From positions 54,478,841-54,542,840 of the forward strand of contig NC_088206.1 in the NCBI RefSeq assembly GCF_037126465.1: DNA of 64,000 nucleotides, given 5' to 3'. The position numbers were made by a program, and so were the translations under genes. How positions within the stretch are numbered: the stretch's first letter is position 1; each line of letters starts with the position of its first letter. The DNA is from Ornithodoros turicata (taxonomy: Eukaryota; Arthropoda; Arachnida; Ixodida; Argasidae). Shown here one piece after another: positions 45,746-56,561 of this stretch. Under the pieces are notes generated by a model, which had not been told where the DNA came from, searched no databases, and saw only the letters and a list, made by a program, of their open reading frames with translations.

Positions 45746-47127
45746 AGCGGTACCAGTCTACGGATTTGGCGTTCCGACGGTATTAGACGTATCCGACGGC
45801 GTACGTTCCGCGCGGCCACAATTTAGTTGCGAGATGGACACGATTAACGTCGTACATCCTGACACTCCTCTGTTGGATAAGTCGGAAACACAGTTATTTT
45901 CGGTGCCGGGAACGCAGTGGCATATACTGGAGGGGGAATATGAGGTATTCTACCCGGTCGCTGACATATCCTCCGTCATAGACTTCCAGCTTTCGAATTT
46001 GGGGCATCACTGTCTCGATTTGAACTCCGCGTACATAGTGACGAAAGTCCGCATCGTACGTGACGATGGTTCGCTACCAGAAACAAACGCTGGCGATCGG
46101 ACGACCTACGACGAGGTCCACCCGTCAAAGCGTTCGCCAGCTCGCTTTTCAAGAACGTAGCCGTCTTCTTGAATCAGACCATGATTACGAATAATGATTT
46201 GTATAGCTATAGAAGTTACCTGGATATTTTGCTTCACGCCAGCACCACGGAGGAAAATACCGTGCATAAAGCGGGTCTGTACAAGCAAGAAGAAGCGCGT
46301 CAATCGGAAAACGACATTCGCTCTCGTGGACCGACCGAACGATACAACCTCACACGGGGCGGCAAGACCATCGACCTGGTTTCCAAGATCAACTCAGACA
46401 TTTTCCTGCAGCCTAAGCTACTCATATCGGGAGGGGGAATTAGGCTTGTTTTTTATCAAGGCTCCGACGACTTCCGCATTATGAAGACCGATCAGGAGCA
46501 GCACACGCATAAAGTGGAAATCATGAGTGCCACCTTGTACATAAAGAAATCACCGTGTCTCCCAGCCAATTCCTCGGGCACGAAACGGAATTGCAGCAGC
46601 GCAAGGCTCTCTACACACTGGCCGGAAGTGAATCGCGCATTCGTTCGCTACCAGTTGGCAACTTGGATGCATGCCTGGAAGATTTATTTCCAGAGAAGAT
46701 ACAGTCTAAGGTGGTGGTCGCATTCGTGCCCACTCTTGCCTACCAGGGAGCATTCAATTGGGACCAGTATCGATTTGTGAACTGCGACATTGAATCGGCG
46801 ACGCTCACTATGAACGGGACGCAGCGAATGTACACGTTCGACCTCAACAATAACTTGAACCACCGAAGCTACTTCAACCTCTTGGAGCAGCTGTGTGAGA
46901 TGCACGTCTCCTACGAATACGACCACTACGTTGGAAACAAGTTCCTACTGTACTACGACCTGGATCCCGATCAATCCTCCGTCCACCTGTCACCGATCAG
47001 GCGTGGAAACGTTCGTCTGCAACTCAAGTTCAGATGTGCCTTGGCTGAACCCACGACCGTATTGGTACCGTCCGAGAGTGTGAGAATCATGTCCATCGAT
47101 AAGAACAGGTACGTCACACTGGATTAG
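45735..47127 (+). pseudogene. Polinton major capsid protein (double jelly-roll type), two frameshifts
   Basis: ATG at 45,735 to TAG at 47,127. Frame one runs to about 46,130; homology continues in a second (SLFKNVAVFLNQTMITNNDL, YSYRSYLDILL) to about 46,550 and in a third (PSQFLGHETELQQRKALY, TLAYQGAFNWDQYRFVN) to the end. NDLYSYRSYLDILL is a hallmark of the Polinton hexon-like capsid. Without the two frameshifts the length would be about 460 residues, as expected. Confidence 0.8.
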
Positions 47128-47129
47128 GG

Positions 47130-47531
47130 ATGTTCGAGCAAGACATCGAGAGACTCCTGAAGTACAACGATTACACTTCGGCACTCTTCCGTGGTGTATA
47201 CGCTCGAGATGATCGTCTGCAAGCGCTGGATAGACCGGGTATAATCGTAGTGAACACCGATCGGCGACAGCAAGCCAGGGAGCACTGGATTCTGTACGCG
47301 TAAATGAAGGATGACCTCATCTACTTTGATTCCTTCGGATTGCCACCCATCGAATCCGAGCTGAAACGCCTCACCGTTGACGAATATAATGATGTCTGTA
47401 TTGAAAGCCTCTATTCTCTAATGTCTGGTGGGTACTGTTGTATCGTGGCAACATTGTTGGTGAAAGGGAAATCACTGAAGAGCATTGTACCCCTGTTTTC
47501 CGATAATCTCGCCTCTAATGACCTAAATTAA
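47130..47531 (+). pseudogene. Adenain-like cysteine protease of the Polinton
   Basis: ATG at 47,130, three bases after the capsid stop. It reads FRGVYARDD, IIVVNTD, REHW (catalytic His), then a TAA at 47,301; the same frame continues with YFDSFGLPP and SGGYCCIVATLL (catalytic Cys region) to 47,531. This protease matures capsid proteins in adenoviruses and Polintons. One nonsense codon is the only visible break. ATTAAA follows at about 47,527. Confidence 0.7.
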
Positions 47532-47580
47532 AGAAAGATGCTAGAAAAGTTGTTTGTTGCTTAAAAAAAGTGTGGTGTCC

Positions 47581-47586
47581 TTTATT
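47581..47586 (-). terminator. Poly(A) signal AATAAA, minus strand
   Basis: TTTATT on the + strand just downstream of the minus-strand frame 47,647-47,892; together with ATTAAA on the + strand it makes a convergent gene end. Confidence 0.5.
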
Positions 47587-47646
47587 CTCTGTAGCTCTCC
47601 ACAAACTATACTTGCTTAGTCGAGGAATACGCGCTATAGCTCCCTA

Positions 47647-47892
47647 TCATATCATTCTATCAATATAGCTTCCCATCATAGTGAGTCGCTTAAAACGACT
47701 GGGTAGGTGCACCTTTACGCGTTTATCGTTTTCCATCAGGAGTTCCACGTACACGGCCTCCCCGTATATAGTGTCCACCTTGCGTAAGTCCAACACGTCG
47801 AGCTTTTCCTTCTTCGCAACGATGTTCATTTTCTGAATGTCCCCATCTCCGGGTTTCTTTAGTTTATCCAGCTTCTCGAAAATAGATGACAT
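47647..47892 (-). CDS. Convergent Polinton-associated small gene
   Basis: Intact 81-residue frame from ATG (MSSIFEKLDKLKKPGDGD...) to stop on the minus strand, next to the right inverted repeat, with DTIYGEAVYVELL and VHLPSRFKRL motifs. I-x-T-x-YG followed by a basic LP-R-F motif recurs in small genes of Polinton-like elements, function unknown to me. It is the only intact conserved-looking frame of the element besides the small 38,247 frame. The start is about 300 bases from the repeat, which could carry its promoter. Confidence 0.5.
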   Translation of the reverse strand: MSSIFEKLDKLKKPGDGDIQKMNIVAKKEKLDVLDLRKVDTIYGEAVYVELLMENDKRVKVHLPSRFKRLTMMGSYIDRMI

Positions 47893-48184
47893 ATCTCGCT
47901 TACTTCTCAGTGCAAGTTTCTACGCACGCCAAACGAACTGAAAATGAGGACAACTATTACCTAACTTTCCTCATCTTGAAGACAACAGTGAGACATACCC
48001 TTCTCGTTGTGCGCTTCACCGGGAGTCGACCGACGGATGAACAAGTAGCTTCACAGACCTCAAATGAGCTGTATATATCGCAACTTTTATATAAAGCACC
48101 TTTGGAGGGGTGCAAGGGTGGTGCAATTTTGTTTACACAATAACATAGGAACAGCTCGCGCGCGTTAGCCGTGAAGGACATCTG

Positions 48185-48783
48185 TCTGAGATAAAGCCGC
48201 AGCGGGGTCGCTGCCGAGCGCGCCATCTGGCGGGCGCTAACGAAGGCTATGTTCAGCGGGATTAGTCAGCCAATCAGTGGGCTTAGAACGGGCCAATCAG
48301 TAGGCTTAAATTGGGGACAGCCAATCAGAGGGCTTAGAAAGTTTGGAAAATGTGGAGAGTGATCAGTAGGCCTAGAATGGACCAATCAGTGGAGCCGGTT
48401 AATTAGCATAAAGGGGCAGAGCTGTGCTCAGTGATATGCATGCACCAATCAGCGTGAAGTGGGCAGAGCCGAGTAATTAGCATAAAGAGGGCGGAGCTAC
48501 AGTCAACCAATCAGTGATCAGTAGGCTTAGCACGGGCCATTCGGCGTGAACTGGGCGGAGCCAAACCAATTAATTAGCATAAAGGAGCGTAGCTACGGTC
48601 AGCCAATCAAAGATCAGCAGGCTTAGCATGGGCCAATCAACGTGAAGTGGGCAGAGCTAATGGCGGCCACTCAGATGGCTTTCGATTTGGCTTGTGTTGA
48701 ATTAGAACTGGATTATGGCTTAGAATTGGATTCGAATTGGATTAGAGAAAACTATTGGCTATAGGACATATATTTATACTACT
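48185..48783 (-). repeat. Right terminal inverted repeat of the Polinton
   Basis: Inverted copy of 37,526-38,145 with the same module order: CCAATCA, GGGCGGAGC and TAATTAGCATAAAG. Confidence 0.75.
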
Positions 48784-48829
48784 TATATTGCAATTGATTT
48801 TATCTCGGAAAAAGTGATATATATATATA

Positions 48830-49762
48830 CGAGGGGCGTTCAAGTCAAACCAGGACTTTTTATTTTTCGCAAAAGTAAAATGAACTTACAGGCGAGAAAT
48901 TAGTTTTATTTTTCAACGTAATCTCCAGCTGCACTAATGCACTTGTCCCAGCGTTCCAGGAGGGCTTGGTTGCCAGCAGCGTGGAAATCCTTACCAGCGC
49001 GTAGCAGCCATGATCAGACCGCATTCTTGACGTCGTCGTCGCAGCTGAAGTGGCGGCCCCCAAGGAAGGCCTTCAGTGGCCCGAAGAGATGGAAATAGCT
49101 GGGGGCGAGGTCTGGACTGTAAGGGGGATGTGGCAGCAACTCCCAGCCAAGTTCCTGTAAGGTGCGTGTCGTGAGATGCGCGGTATGCGGGCGTGCATTG
49201 TCCTGTAGGAGAAGGACTCCTTTGGTGATGAGACCCGGCTTTACGAAACTGGAGGTGTTCATGAATGATAGTGTTCAATTTTCCCACAGAAAGGTCCGTC
49301 TTTCGAGCCAGTTCGAGACATGTTATCCGTCGGTCCTTGAGGATCAGGCGCTCCACAAGTTGGATGTTCTCAGGAACTCTGACACTGCATGGGCTCTGAG
49401 CCGCCCCGGCCGGGATCGTCCTGCACTGATTTACGGCCGTCTCAGAACCGTTTGCACCACTCAAACGCTTTGCTGCGGCTAAGTGCATCGTGGCCATACT
49501 GAGCCTGAAGTTTTCTGTGAATTTCAGATGACGTTACGCCTTCATTCACGAGAAACTTCACGACAATTCGCTGTTCGATGTGCGCGCTCACCTCGTTGTC
49601 GGCCATCTTGTCCAGCACGTGTCTTCGGTTTTGCACAAACTTTGGACCACCAAGTGGTGAACGGGGAGGCCTGTCGCGTGTGAAAACGATGAAAAAGAAG
49701 TAGCGCGAGCCATTTGTACACTCAGGAGACAGAAAGTCCCGGTTTGACTTGAACGCCCCTCG
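48830..49762 (-). mobile_element. Mariner element, internally deleted
   Basis: Inverted ends CGAGGGGCGTTCAAGTCAAA (left) and complement ending at 49,762, TA on both sides. Length 933 against about 1.3 kb for intact mariners. It is inserted in a TATATA run of the split foldback element. Confidence 0.85.
48900..49606 (-). pseudogene. Mariner transposase, deleted and frameshifted
   Basis: Begins at ATG 49,606 (MADNEVSAHIEQRIVVKFLV, then VTSSEIHRKL helix-turn-helix, FEWCKRF). After frameshifts it jumps from the DNA-binding part (IIHEHLQF) to KPGLITKGVLLLQDNARPHT, so the first catalytic region is deleted. The final catalytic Asp in the SPDLAPSD motif is Tyr here (SPDLAPSYFHLFGPLKAF). A stop after KNAV precedes the C-terminal helix. 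Confidence 0.8.
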
Positions 49763-49820
49763 TATATTTAAAAAACATGTTTACACTTTGCTTGGACACC
49801 GTGTATGTTATATATATATA

Positions 49821-51391
49821 CAGGGTGATAAACAAACCATGTCATTTGGGGTTTATAAGAAAAAAGTAGAACGGAAAAATATGCGGTCAACGCCCGTGCG
49901 GCAATTAAGTTTGCCATCTTCAAAAAAGACTTTTGTCGAATTTCAATTGGATAAATTGAAATTTCTGAATTGAACTCTGAAATTTGCATAGCCAACGTAG
50001 TGTTTTTTTTTTTTTTTGCACCGGAAGCCGAAATCTCTAATGCTACAGCGAGTGCAAAAAAAATTGTGAAAGTCGGCTTTTTCTCACGCGCGTATTTCAA
50101 GGGCGCACGAAACCGGCCGCGAAGATACGATGAGAGAAGGACATGTCCCTGCCCTGTATCAAGTGGAATCCATAGGTCTGTTCGATTCGCCTGCACTGCC
50201 TGAACCAGTTCTGGTGGTGCTGCACTCGCCCGTTCGTTTCGCCAGTGCAGCCGAGCGCCCCCTGCACCGCCTCATTCGTTTGAGAAAAGTGCAGGCGTGG
50301 TGCAAGGTCCGTGCAGCAAAATCTTGCACTTGCTGCCGAGTTCAGCCGTTCAGCGATGGCTGCAGACAAATTGATCGTGGCAGTGAACGGTGTCGAGACG
50401 TCGCTAACGCCGGTTCTGTGACAAGACGGTTTCCGTGTTCACAACGGGAACCCTTATGCATTTAAGACGCCAGGTATGTACACGTGTTAGGCATACTATG
50501 AGCTCGATCTCGGGCATAGTTCGGCCTCAATAAGACTAGAACCGCGGCAGTTTTTGTACTATAATAGGACCGTCACGTGAGTCAGCGTACATTGGTACGC
50601 GATTTCTGTCAGTTCGTAGGACATTCAATGCCACTGCAGTAACCAGGTCGTCGAACTCATCGTCCTCACTGTTGGAATCCATGAGTTCCATGACAGCTTG
50701 CACAATCGCAACACGGTCCATATTGTGGTCGAACTTACTCGTTATTCAATCACACACTTCACGATCACATTCAAACTATAGAAATCTTAAGAGGAGAGTA
50801 TTGATTTCTATGATTCAAACTGCGAAGCCCGACGCAACCACAACAAGGAGACGCAGAACACACAGAAGACCCGAAGACATGCATAGGCGCTGCACTTCGG
50901 CATTCGATTCGCAGCGGCGCTAGTGTACATGGTGCATTTGCACTGCTGAACTAGTGCTGTTAAGAACTCGCCGTGCACCGCCCTGAACTGGTTCAGGAAG
51001 TGCAAGCCTAATCGAACGGACCTCGTGTGGCCTCAGATTATTATCGCGATGTCTCTTCCTTTCCCTTTCCTTTTGTTTTTTGCAGTGTTCTGTCTATCAT
51101 CTGTGCAGGGGCATGTCCTCCTTTCATTAGAGATTTCGGCTTCTGGTGCATTCGACTAAGTTCCCCATGGGCTTCCTGATTCTATAAAAAAAACAACAAA
51201 AAGAACGTAATGTTGACAGGGCAAATTTCAGAGTTCAATTCAGAAATTTCAATTTATTTCAATTAAAATTCGACAAAAGTATTTTTTGACGATGGCAAAC
51301 TTAATTGCCGCACGGGAGCCGTTGACCGCATATTTTTCCGTTCTACCGCTTTCTTATAAACCACAAATGACATGGTTCGTGAATCACCCTG
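49821..51391. mobile_element. Foldback element A, TA target site
   Basis: CAGGGTGATAAACAAACCAT at the left, complement ending GAATCACCCTG at 51,391; arms of about 190 bases. The interior includes AGTTCTGGTGGTGCTGCAC/CCTGAACTGGTTCAGG blocks in inverted pairs. No transposase. Confidence 0.7.
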
Positions 51392-51407
51392 TATATGTAT
51401 ATATATA

Positions 51408-52295
51408 CAGTGTGTTTCCTTTTATCTGCAACAAATTTTCATAAAAAGGGGAGTTGCCAAGGGTGGTTTTACTTTTGGCATTGGATTACTCGACGGGGCT
51501 GCTACTAGGAAACAAATTTTTTGCTCAATTAGGGAACTAATTAACAGATATATTTTAATTAAGTTTTTAATTATTGACATTAGGGATCACATTGCAATTG
51601 CAATATTAAAGCCTGGTCACCACATGATCCGCTCGAAGAGCGACGGTGACGTCGATATCTCCGCCCTCACTTCCGTCACAGAAAAACGTAATGCTTCACG
51701 ATCTTTGTTTCCTTTTGTTTTTTTTATTTTTTGCTTGCAAAGAACTTTGCGCATCACCACTACATATCAGCGCTTATCGTACCGGGGAAGGGCAAGAGCT
51801 GTGTCCGGCAGAATGAAATGACTGATACGGCAAGCGACTGCGAACACATGAAAGAACGAAAGGAAGGAAAAAGAAAAACAAAACAAAGATGTGAAACATA
51901 CCGTGATAAGGGTTTGCCAACATCGCGTACGACGTTTTTCTGACGGCGGAGATATCGACGTCACCGTCGCTCTTTTTGTGATCACTTTCTGTTCCCAGCG
52001 TACGGTCGAGGGGAAATACTCGGGTCTATAGCACGCGCTTAGATGACTAGTGTTTCGTCTGTGGTTCGACCGAATCATGTTCTGATCAGGCTTTAATATT
52101 GCAATTGCAATGTGCTCCCTAAAGTCAACAATTAAAAAAGTTGATTAAAATATATCTGTTAATTAGCCCCCAACTGAGAAAAAAATTGGATCCCTAGTAG
52201 CAGCCCCGTCGGGCAATCGAATGCCGAAAGTAAAACCGCCCTAAGGAGACTCCCCTTTGTATGAAAAGTTGTTGCAGACAAAAGGAAACACCCTG
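51408..52295. mobile_element. Foldback element B, TA target site
   Basis: CAGTGTGTTTCCTTTTATCT at the left and complement ending AAGGAAACACCCTG. Long arms include GGGGCTGCTACTAGG and complement. Non-coding. Confidence 0.7.
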
Positions 52296-52303
52296 TATAC
52301 ATA

Positions 52304-52889
52304 CAGGGTGGTCCACCAACCATGATAGAAATTCGTAGTAAAAAACGTAGGCCCCGGAGAGACATGCGGTCAAGGGATTTTTTTCTGCCAATAACTGCCA
52401 CATATTGCTAACATTTTTATTTCATTTCAATTGACGGAAAGGTAATTTCTTGAATTGAACTCCGAAATTTTCCAAGGCAACCTAACGTTTTCTTTGCGCC
52501 CTTCCCTCCTCGTGTGGCGTGTCAATGTAACCTCCTTCCTTCACAGCTTTGCGCTCAAACTAGGAGCCATCAAAAAAGAGGCGGAGCCAAGGGCTCATTT
52601 CCACGAATTTTCCGCGAATTTATTTCGGCAATTGCCATTGCATTACGAGTGGGATTATGTGCTATACCAAGTATAATGACCACGGGGAACCCATTTCCGC
52701 AAAGAAAACATTAGGTTGCCTTGGGAAATTTCGGAGTTCAGTTCAAGAAATTAACTTTCCGTCAATTGAAATAAAAATGTTAGCAATATGTGGCAAAAGT
52801 TATTGGCAGAAAAAATCCCTTGACCACATGTCTCTCCGGGGCCTACGTTTTTTACTATGAATTTCTATCACGGTTGGTGAACCACCCTG
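52304..52889. mobile_element. Foldback element C, TA target site
   Basis: CAGGGTGGTCCACCAACCAT at the left and complement ending GGTGAACCACCCTG. Nearly complete palindrome of 586 bases. Confidence 0.75.
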
Positions 52890-52899
52890 TATATATATA

Positions 52900-53801
52900 C
52901 AGGGTGTCCACGCTAAGTGTGAACAGATTTTTTTAAAATATATCAATCACTTTTTCCGAGATGAAATCAATTGCAATATAGCATATGCTGAAGGGCACTC
53001 CCTAGGGGGGCATTAACAGACTCCTAAGGCAATGTCTTAATTAACTTTCAATAATTAACTTTTTAATTATAAAAGCTACGAAGTTGCTCCAATGAGAACA
53101 TCTGATCTCTTCGGTCACCATATACCAAAACCGTTTTCAGAACAAAAACCGTTCGGTAGATCGTCCACAAAAAATTCGTGAAGGAACGCCATTTTTTTCT
53201 TTATTTGGTTTATTGCGCATCTTCAAAGAAGCGGCTTTCCTTTACCCCCAGTGTGATAGAGTGAAAGAGCACAGTGCCGCCTCATGCGTCGAAGATTAGC
53301 TTTAACTTGCGGAAACAAAAAACAAAAACACAAATCTATCGGGTGACTCTATCGCGACTGCCCTTATCTTGGGCTGCATTTTCTGTTTTCTTTTAATCTT
53401 TTTCCAGGACGCAAGAGGCGATAGTGTGCTCTTTCATCCTCTCGTATTGGGGGCGAAGGAAAGACGCGTCTCTAGAGATGCGCAATGAATAAAATAAAGA
53501 AAAAAAAATGGCGTTCCTTCACGAATTTTTTGCGGACGATCTATCGAACGGATTTTTGTTCTGAAAACGGCTTTGGTATCTGGTGACCGAAGAGATCAGA
53601 TGTTCTCATTGGAGCAACTTCGTAGCTTTTATAATTAAAAAGTTAATCATTGAAAGTTAATTAAGACATTGCCTTAGGAGTCTGTTAATGCCCCCCTAGG
53701 GAGTGCCCTTCAGCATATGCTATATTGCAATTGATTTCATCTCGGAAAAAGTGATTGATATATTTTTAAAAAATCTGTTCACACTTAGCGTGGACACCCT
53801 G
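52900..53801. mobile_element. Foldback element D, TA target site
   Basis: CAGGGTGTCCACGCTAAGTG at the left and complement ending CGTGGACACCCTG at 53,801. Nearly complete palindrome of 902 bases. A second copy is split by the Polinton and mariner upstream. Confidence 0.8.
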
Positions 53802-53859
53802 TATATATATACACATTCTTGTTTGAGGATCTGTTTAGCGTTATTGTATCTGAAGATAT

Positions 53860-54850
53860 TGGAGAAGGTCCCCAGTCCCGTGACTTGATGAAGCACCGCG
53901 CTGATAAGGTCTCCAGTCCCGTAACTTTATGAAGCACCGCGCTGGTAAGGTGCCCAGTCCAGTGACATTATGGAGTACCGCGCTGATAAGGTCTCCAGTC
54001 CAGTGACTTTGTGAAGCACCGCGCTGATGAGGTCTCCAGTCCAGTGACTCTATGAAGCACCGCGCTGGTAAGGTGCCTAGTCCAGTGACATTATGAAGCA
54101 CCGCGCTGATAAGATCTCTAGTCCAGTGACTTCATGAAGCACCACGCTGATAAGATCCCCAGTCCAGTGACATTATGAAGTACTGCGCTGATAAGGTCTC
54201 CAGTACAGCGACTTTATGAAGCACCGCGCTGATAAGGTGCCCAGTCTGGTGTCATTATGAAGTACCGCTCAGATAAAGTCTCAAGTCCAGTGACTTTATG
54301 AAGCACCGCGCTGATAAGATCCCCAGTCCAGTGACATTATGAAGCACCGCGCTGATAAGGTCTCCAGTCCCGTGACTTTTTTTAAACACCTCGCTGATAA
54401 GGTCTCCAGTCCAGTGACTTTATGAAGCACCGCGCTGGTAAGGTGCCTAGTCCAGTGACATTATGAAGTACCGCGCTGATAAGGTCTCCAGTCCCGTGAC
54501 TTTTTTTAAACACCTCGCTGATAAGGTCTCCAGTCCAGTGACTTCATGAAGCACCGCGCTGGTAAGGTGCCTAGTCCAGTGACATTATGAAGTACCGCGC
54601 TGATAAGGTCTCCAGTCCAGTGACTTTATGAAGCACCGCGCTGATAAGATCCCCAGTCCAGTGACATTATGAAGCACCGCGCTGATAAGGTCTCCAGTCC
54701 CGTGACTTTTTTTAAACACCTCGCTGATAAGGTCTCCAGTCCAGTGACTTTATGAAGCACCGCGCTGATAAGGTCTCCAGTCCAGTGACTTTATGAAGCA
54801 CCGCGCTGATAAGATCCCCAGTCCAGTGACATTATGAAGTACTGTACTGT
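53860..54850. repeat. 41-bp tandem satellite, about 24 copies
   Basis: Unit like CTGATAAGGTCTCCAGTCCA plus GTGACTTTATGAAGCACCGC plus G. Variants alternate (TCTCCAG/TGCCCAG/TCCCCAG; GACTTTAT/GACATTAT), and some blocks such as GACTTTTTTTAAACACCTCG recur as higher-order units. Confidence 0.85.
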
Positions 54851-56489
54851 TAAGACACCTGTCGGCCAGCTCTCCGCTTGAAGAGTTGGGTTCCGTAACC
54901 AGCTAGGTCATATTTTTCGGAATCTAGAAAAAGATGATTGCTCGAGCATGACTTAAAGAGACACTAAATTATGGCTAAATTTAATAACAATCGGGAGTAG
55001 ATTTACACGTAAGGTGAGTCCAGACACAGAACTCACGGTTTGAAAATGCCATTACCTTCACACCAACACAAAGGGAACAAGAGTTATCGGTTTCGTCGTT
55101 TCAGAGGCCCACCTGGGTCGGGGCTGGAGTGATTCTGACTTGAAACTCTGCGTACAGTGACTCTAACTCCAATACTCCTTCAACGAGAAACTAAAATGAG
55201 ATGAAAAATTAAGATACAGCACGGTTACGATTGTGTAACCCGAATCTCAGAGGCAGCTGTTGTGTGTGTGTGGGGATGTTGACACATTTATTGCTGATAT
55301 ATGCACAATTACTTTAGAGTGACGAGTACTGCCTTGCGATATGTGAAGTAAGTGGTGACGCATGAAGCTGGGACTAGCGGAACAAAAACATTACTAAAAT
55401 CGGGACAAAAGTGGGACACTTTCTGGGACAACGTATTCATCTCTAGTGTATGTCAAAACTGCTTTTATTAGCTTTAGCTTATTTTAACTCGTTTTGCAAA
55501 ACCGAAATCGAGATTCGACAGACAGAAGGAGACAGAGAAGAACAAGAGAGAAGCGGACGGTTTCGTGATACAACCAATAAAACCACAGCGATTTCCCGAT
55601 ACCTTCCCGTTACCAGCTACCGCTATAAAAAGAACGGCATTGAAATGCACAATTTTTCTGTGAAAGCATTTTTAGCGAGATTTTCGCGCGATCCGAAACT
55701 CAAGCAGAGGACCCACTGCGCGGGAGATTGCTTCCTTACATTTTATACGGCCGCTAAATTGTACTCCCACCGACGAGGAAGAAGAGTGGAGTCCCATCGT
55801 CATCATGTCCGAGCGTAAACCACCTGCCACTCGAATTTGCCAGAGTACCACAACACACCGAACCAAAATGTAAGACACACTCTCAATAATTTCGCGAGGG
55901 TGGTGGCCCCGCACTTTAATGCATGAATTGTCCCACAACACATGCACTCCGTGAGGGAAGGTCGGTTGCAACGCCACTGTGTTGCGAGAGGTACTGTTGA
56001 TAATGGATGTGCACTATCAGAAAAAAGGATCAGCAAAAAAAGAAATACAAGAAGCTGAACTGTCTTGGCTGCACGTGATGCACAGCTTCAAACTTTGTTA
56101 ACGTTGACACATACAGCACTGGGCAGGAGTTTCTGCCTTATTGGGCCCAGACAGAGCGTGGGCAAGTAATGTTTGAATGAACGTTTGAACGAATAACGTT
56201 TGATCACGCGTAGCCATAATCATTGGTCCCTTTTGGGACGAACTACAGGAGAGCTTAATGGCGATTTGTGGCATCGCGGGGAGTAAATCTCGGGGTCATG
56301 AGAATATGTGTAATAAAATATGTGTAATCTAAAATATGTGTAATTCCAATCTAGGGAGCTCAGCTAATGCTGTAACTGATCCCCAATATACTTCTTTCTT
56401 TTTTTCTTTGGGGTGTCGATAGATAATGAGTTTCTTCTGTCGCCCGATTTTCTTTGGCGTTGAGTCCTCAATTGTCTCCTCTCTTGCAG
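54851..56489. other. Spacer upstream of gene B
   Basis: Short GT run near 55,260. A 123-codon frame at 55,450-55,818 has no recognisable domain. Promoter and first untranslated exon of gene B should lie here, since 56,490 follows a splice acceptor, but I cannot place them. Confidence 0.3.
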
Positions 56490-56561
56490 TTAGGGCTCTG
56501 GCAAATATTTAGGAAGACACTCGTTATGGGTGTTTTAAAAATCTTCGCCTGGGTCTACCTG
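56490..56561 (+). CDS. Gene B exon with start codon and signal peptide
   Basis: The acceptor CTCCTCTCTTGCAG ends at 56,489 and the donor GTAAGT begins at 56,562. The ATG at 56,526 (G at -3, G at +4) opens MGVLKIFAWVYL, which joins in phase 0 to VSMAYQHQ in the next exon: a charged start, a 12-residue hydrophobic core and small polar residues, a good signal peptide. The whole exon is open in phase 0, so it could in principle be an internal exon, but the signal peptide makes a gene start more likely. Confidence 0.55.

Larger units (their letters stand above)
37526..48783. mobile_element. Decayed Polinton/Maverick
   Basis: Terminal inverted repeats of about 600 bp start AGCAGTATAAATATATG at the left and end as its near-complement at 48,783. 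Between them, mostly on the + strand, are a small frame, packaging ATPase, pX-like gene, stalk/capsid-associated gene, chromodomain integrase, minor capsid-like gene, major capsid and adenain-like protease, plus one convergent minus-strand gene. This gene set is specific to Polintons and related adintovirus-like elements. No type-B DNA polymerase is present, and nearly every gene is broken, so it cannot replicate itself. Length 11.3 kb against the usual 15-20 kb. Confidence 0.85.
37205..49803. repeat. Split copy of a foldback family: host for Polinton and mariner
   Basis: Segments 37,205-37,525, 48,784-48,829 and 49,763-49,803 together match, in order, one half of the foldback element at 52,900-53,801 (shared blocks include GGAAAAAGATTAAAAGAAAA, GAGTGCCCTTCAGCAT, ATTGCAATTGATT, CTCGGAAAAAGTGAT and GGACACC). 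The Polinton and the mariner are inserted between the segments. Its left part before 37,205 is not recognisable. Confidence 0.7.

Noticed and set aside
55450..55818. A 122-residue + strand frame with a hydrophobic start.
   Set aside because: No known motif and no supporting signals; left as possible chance.
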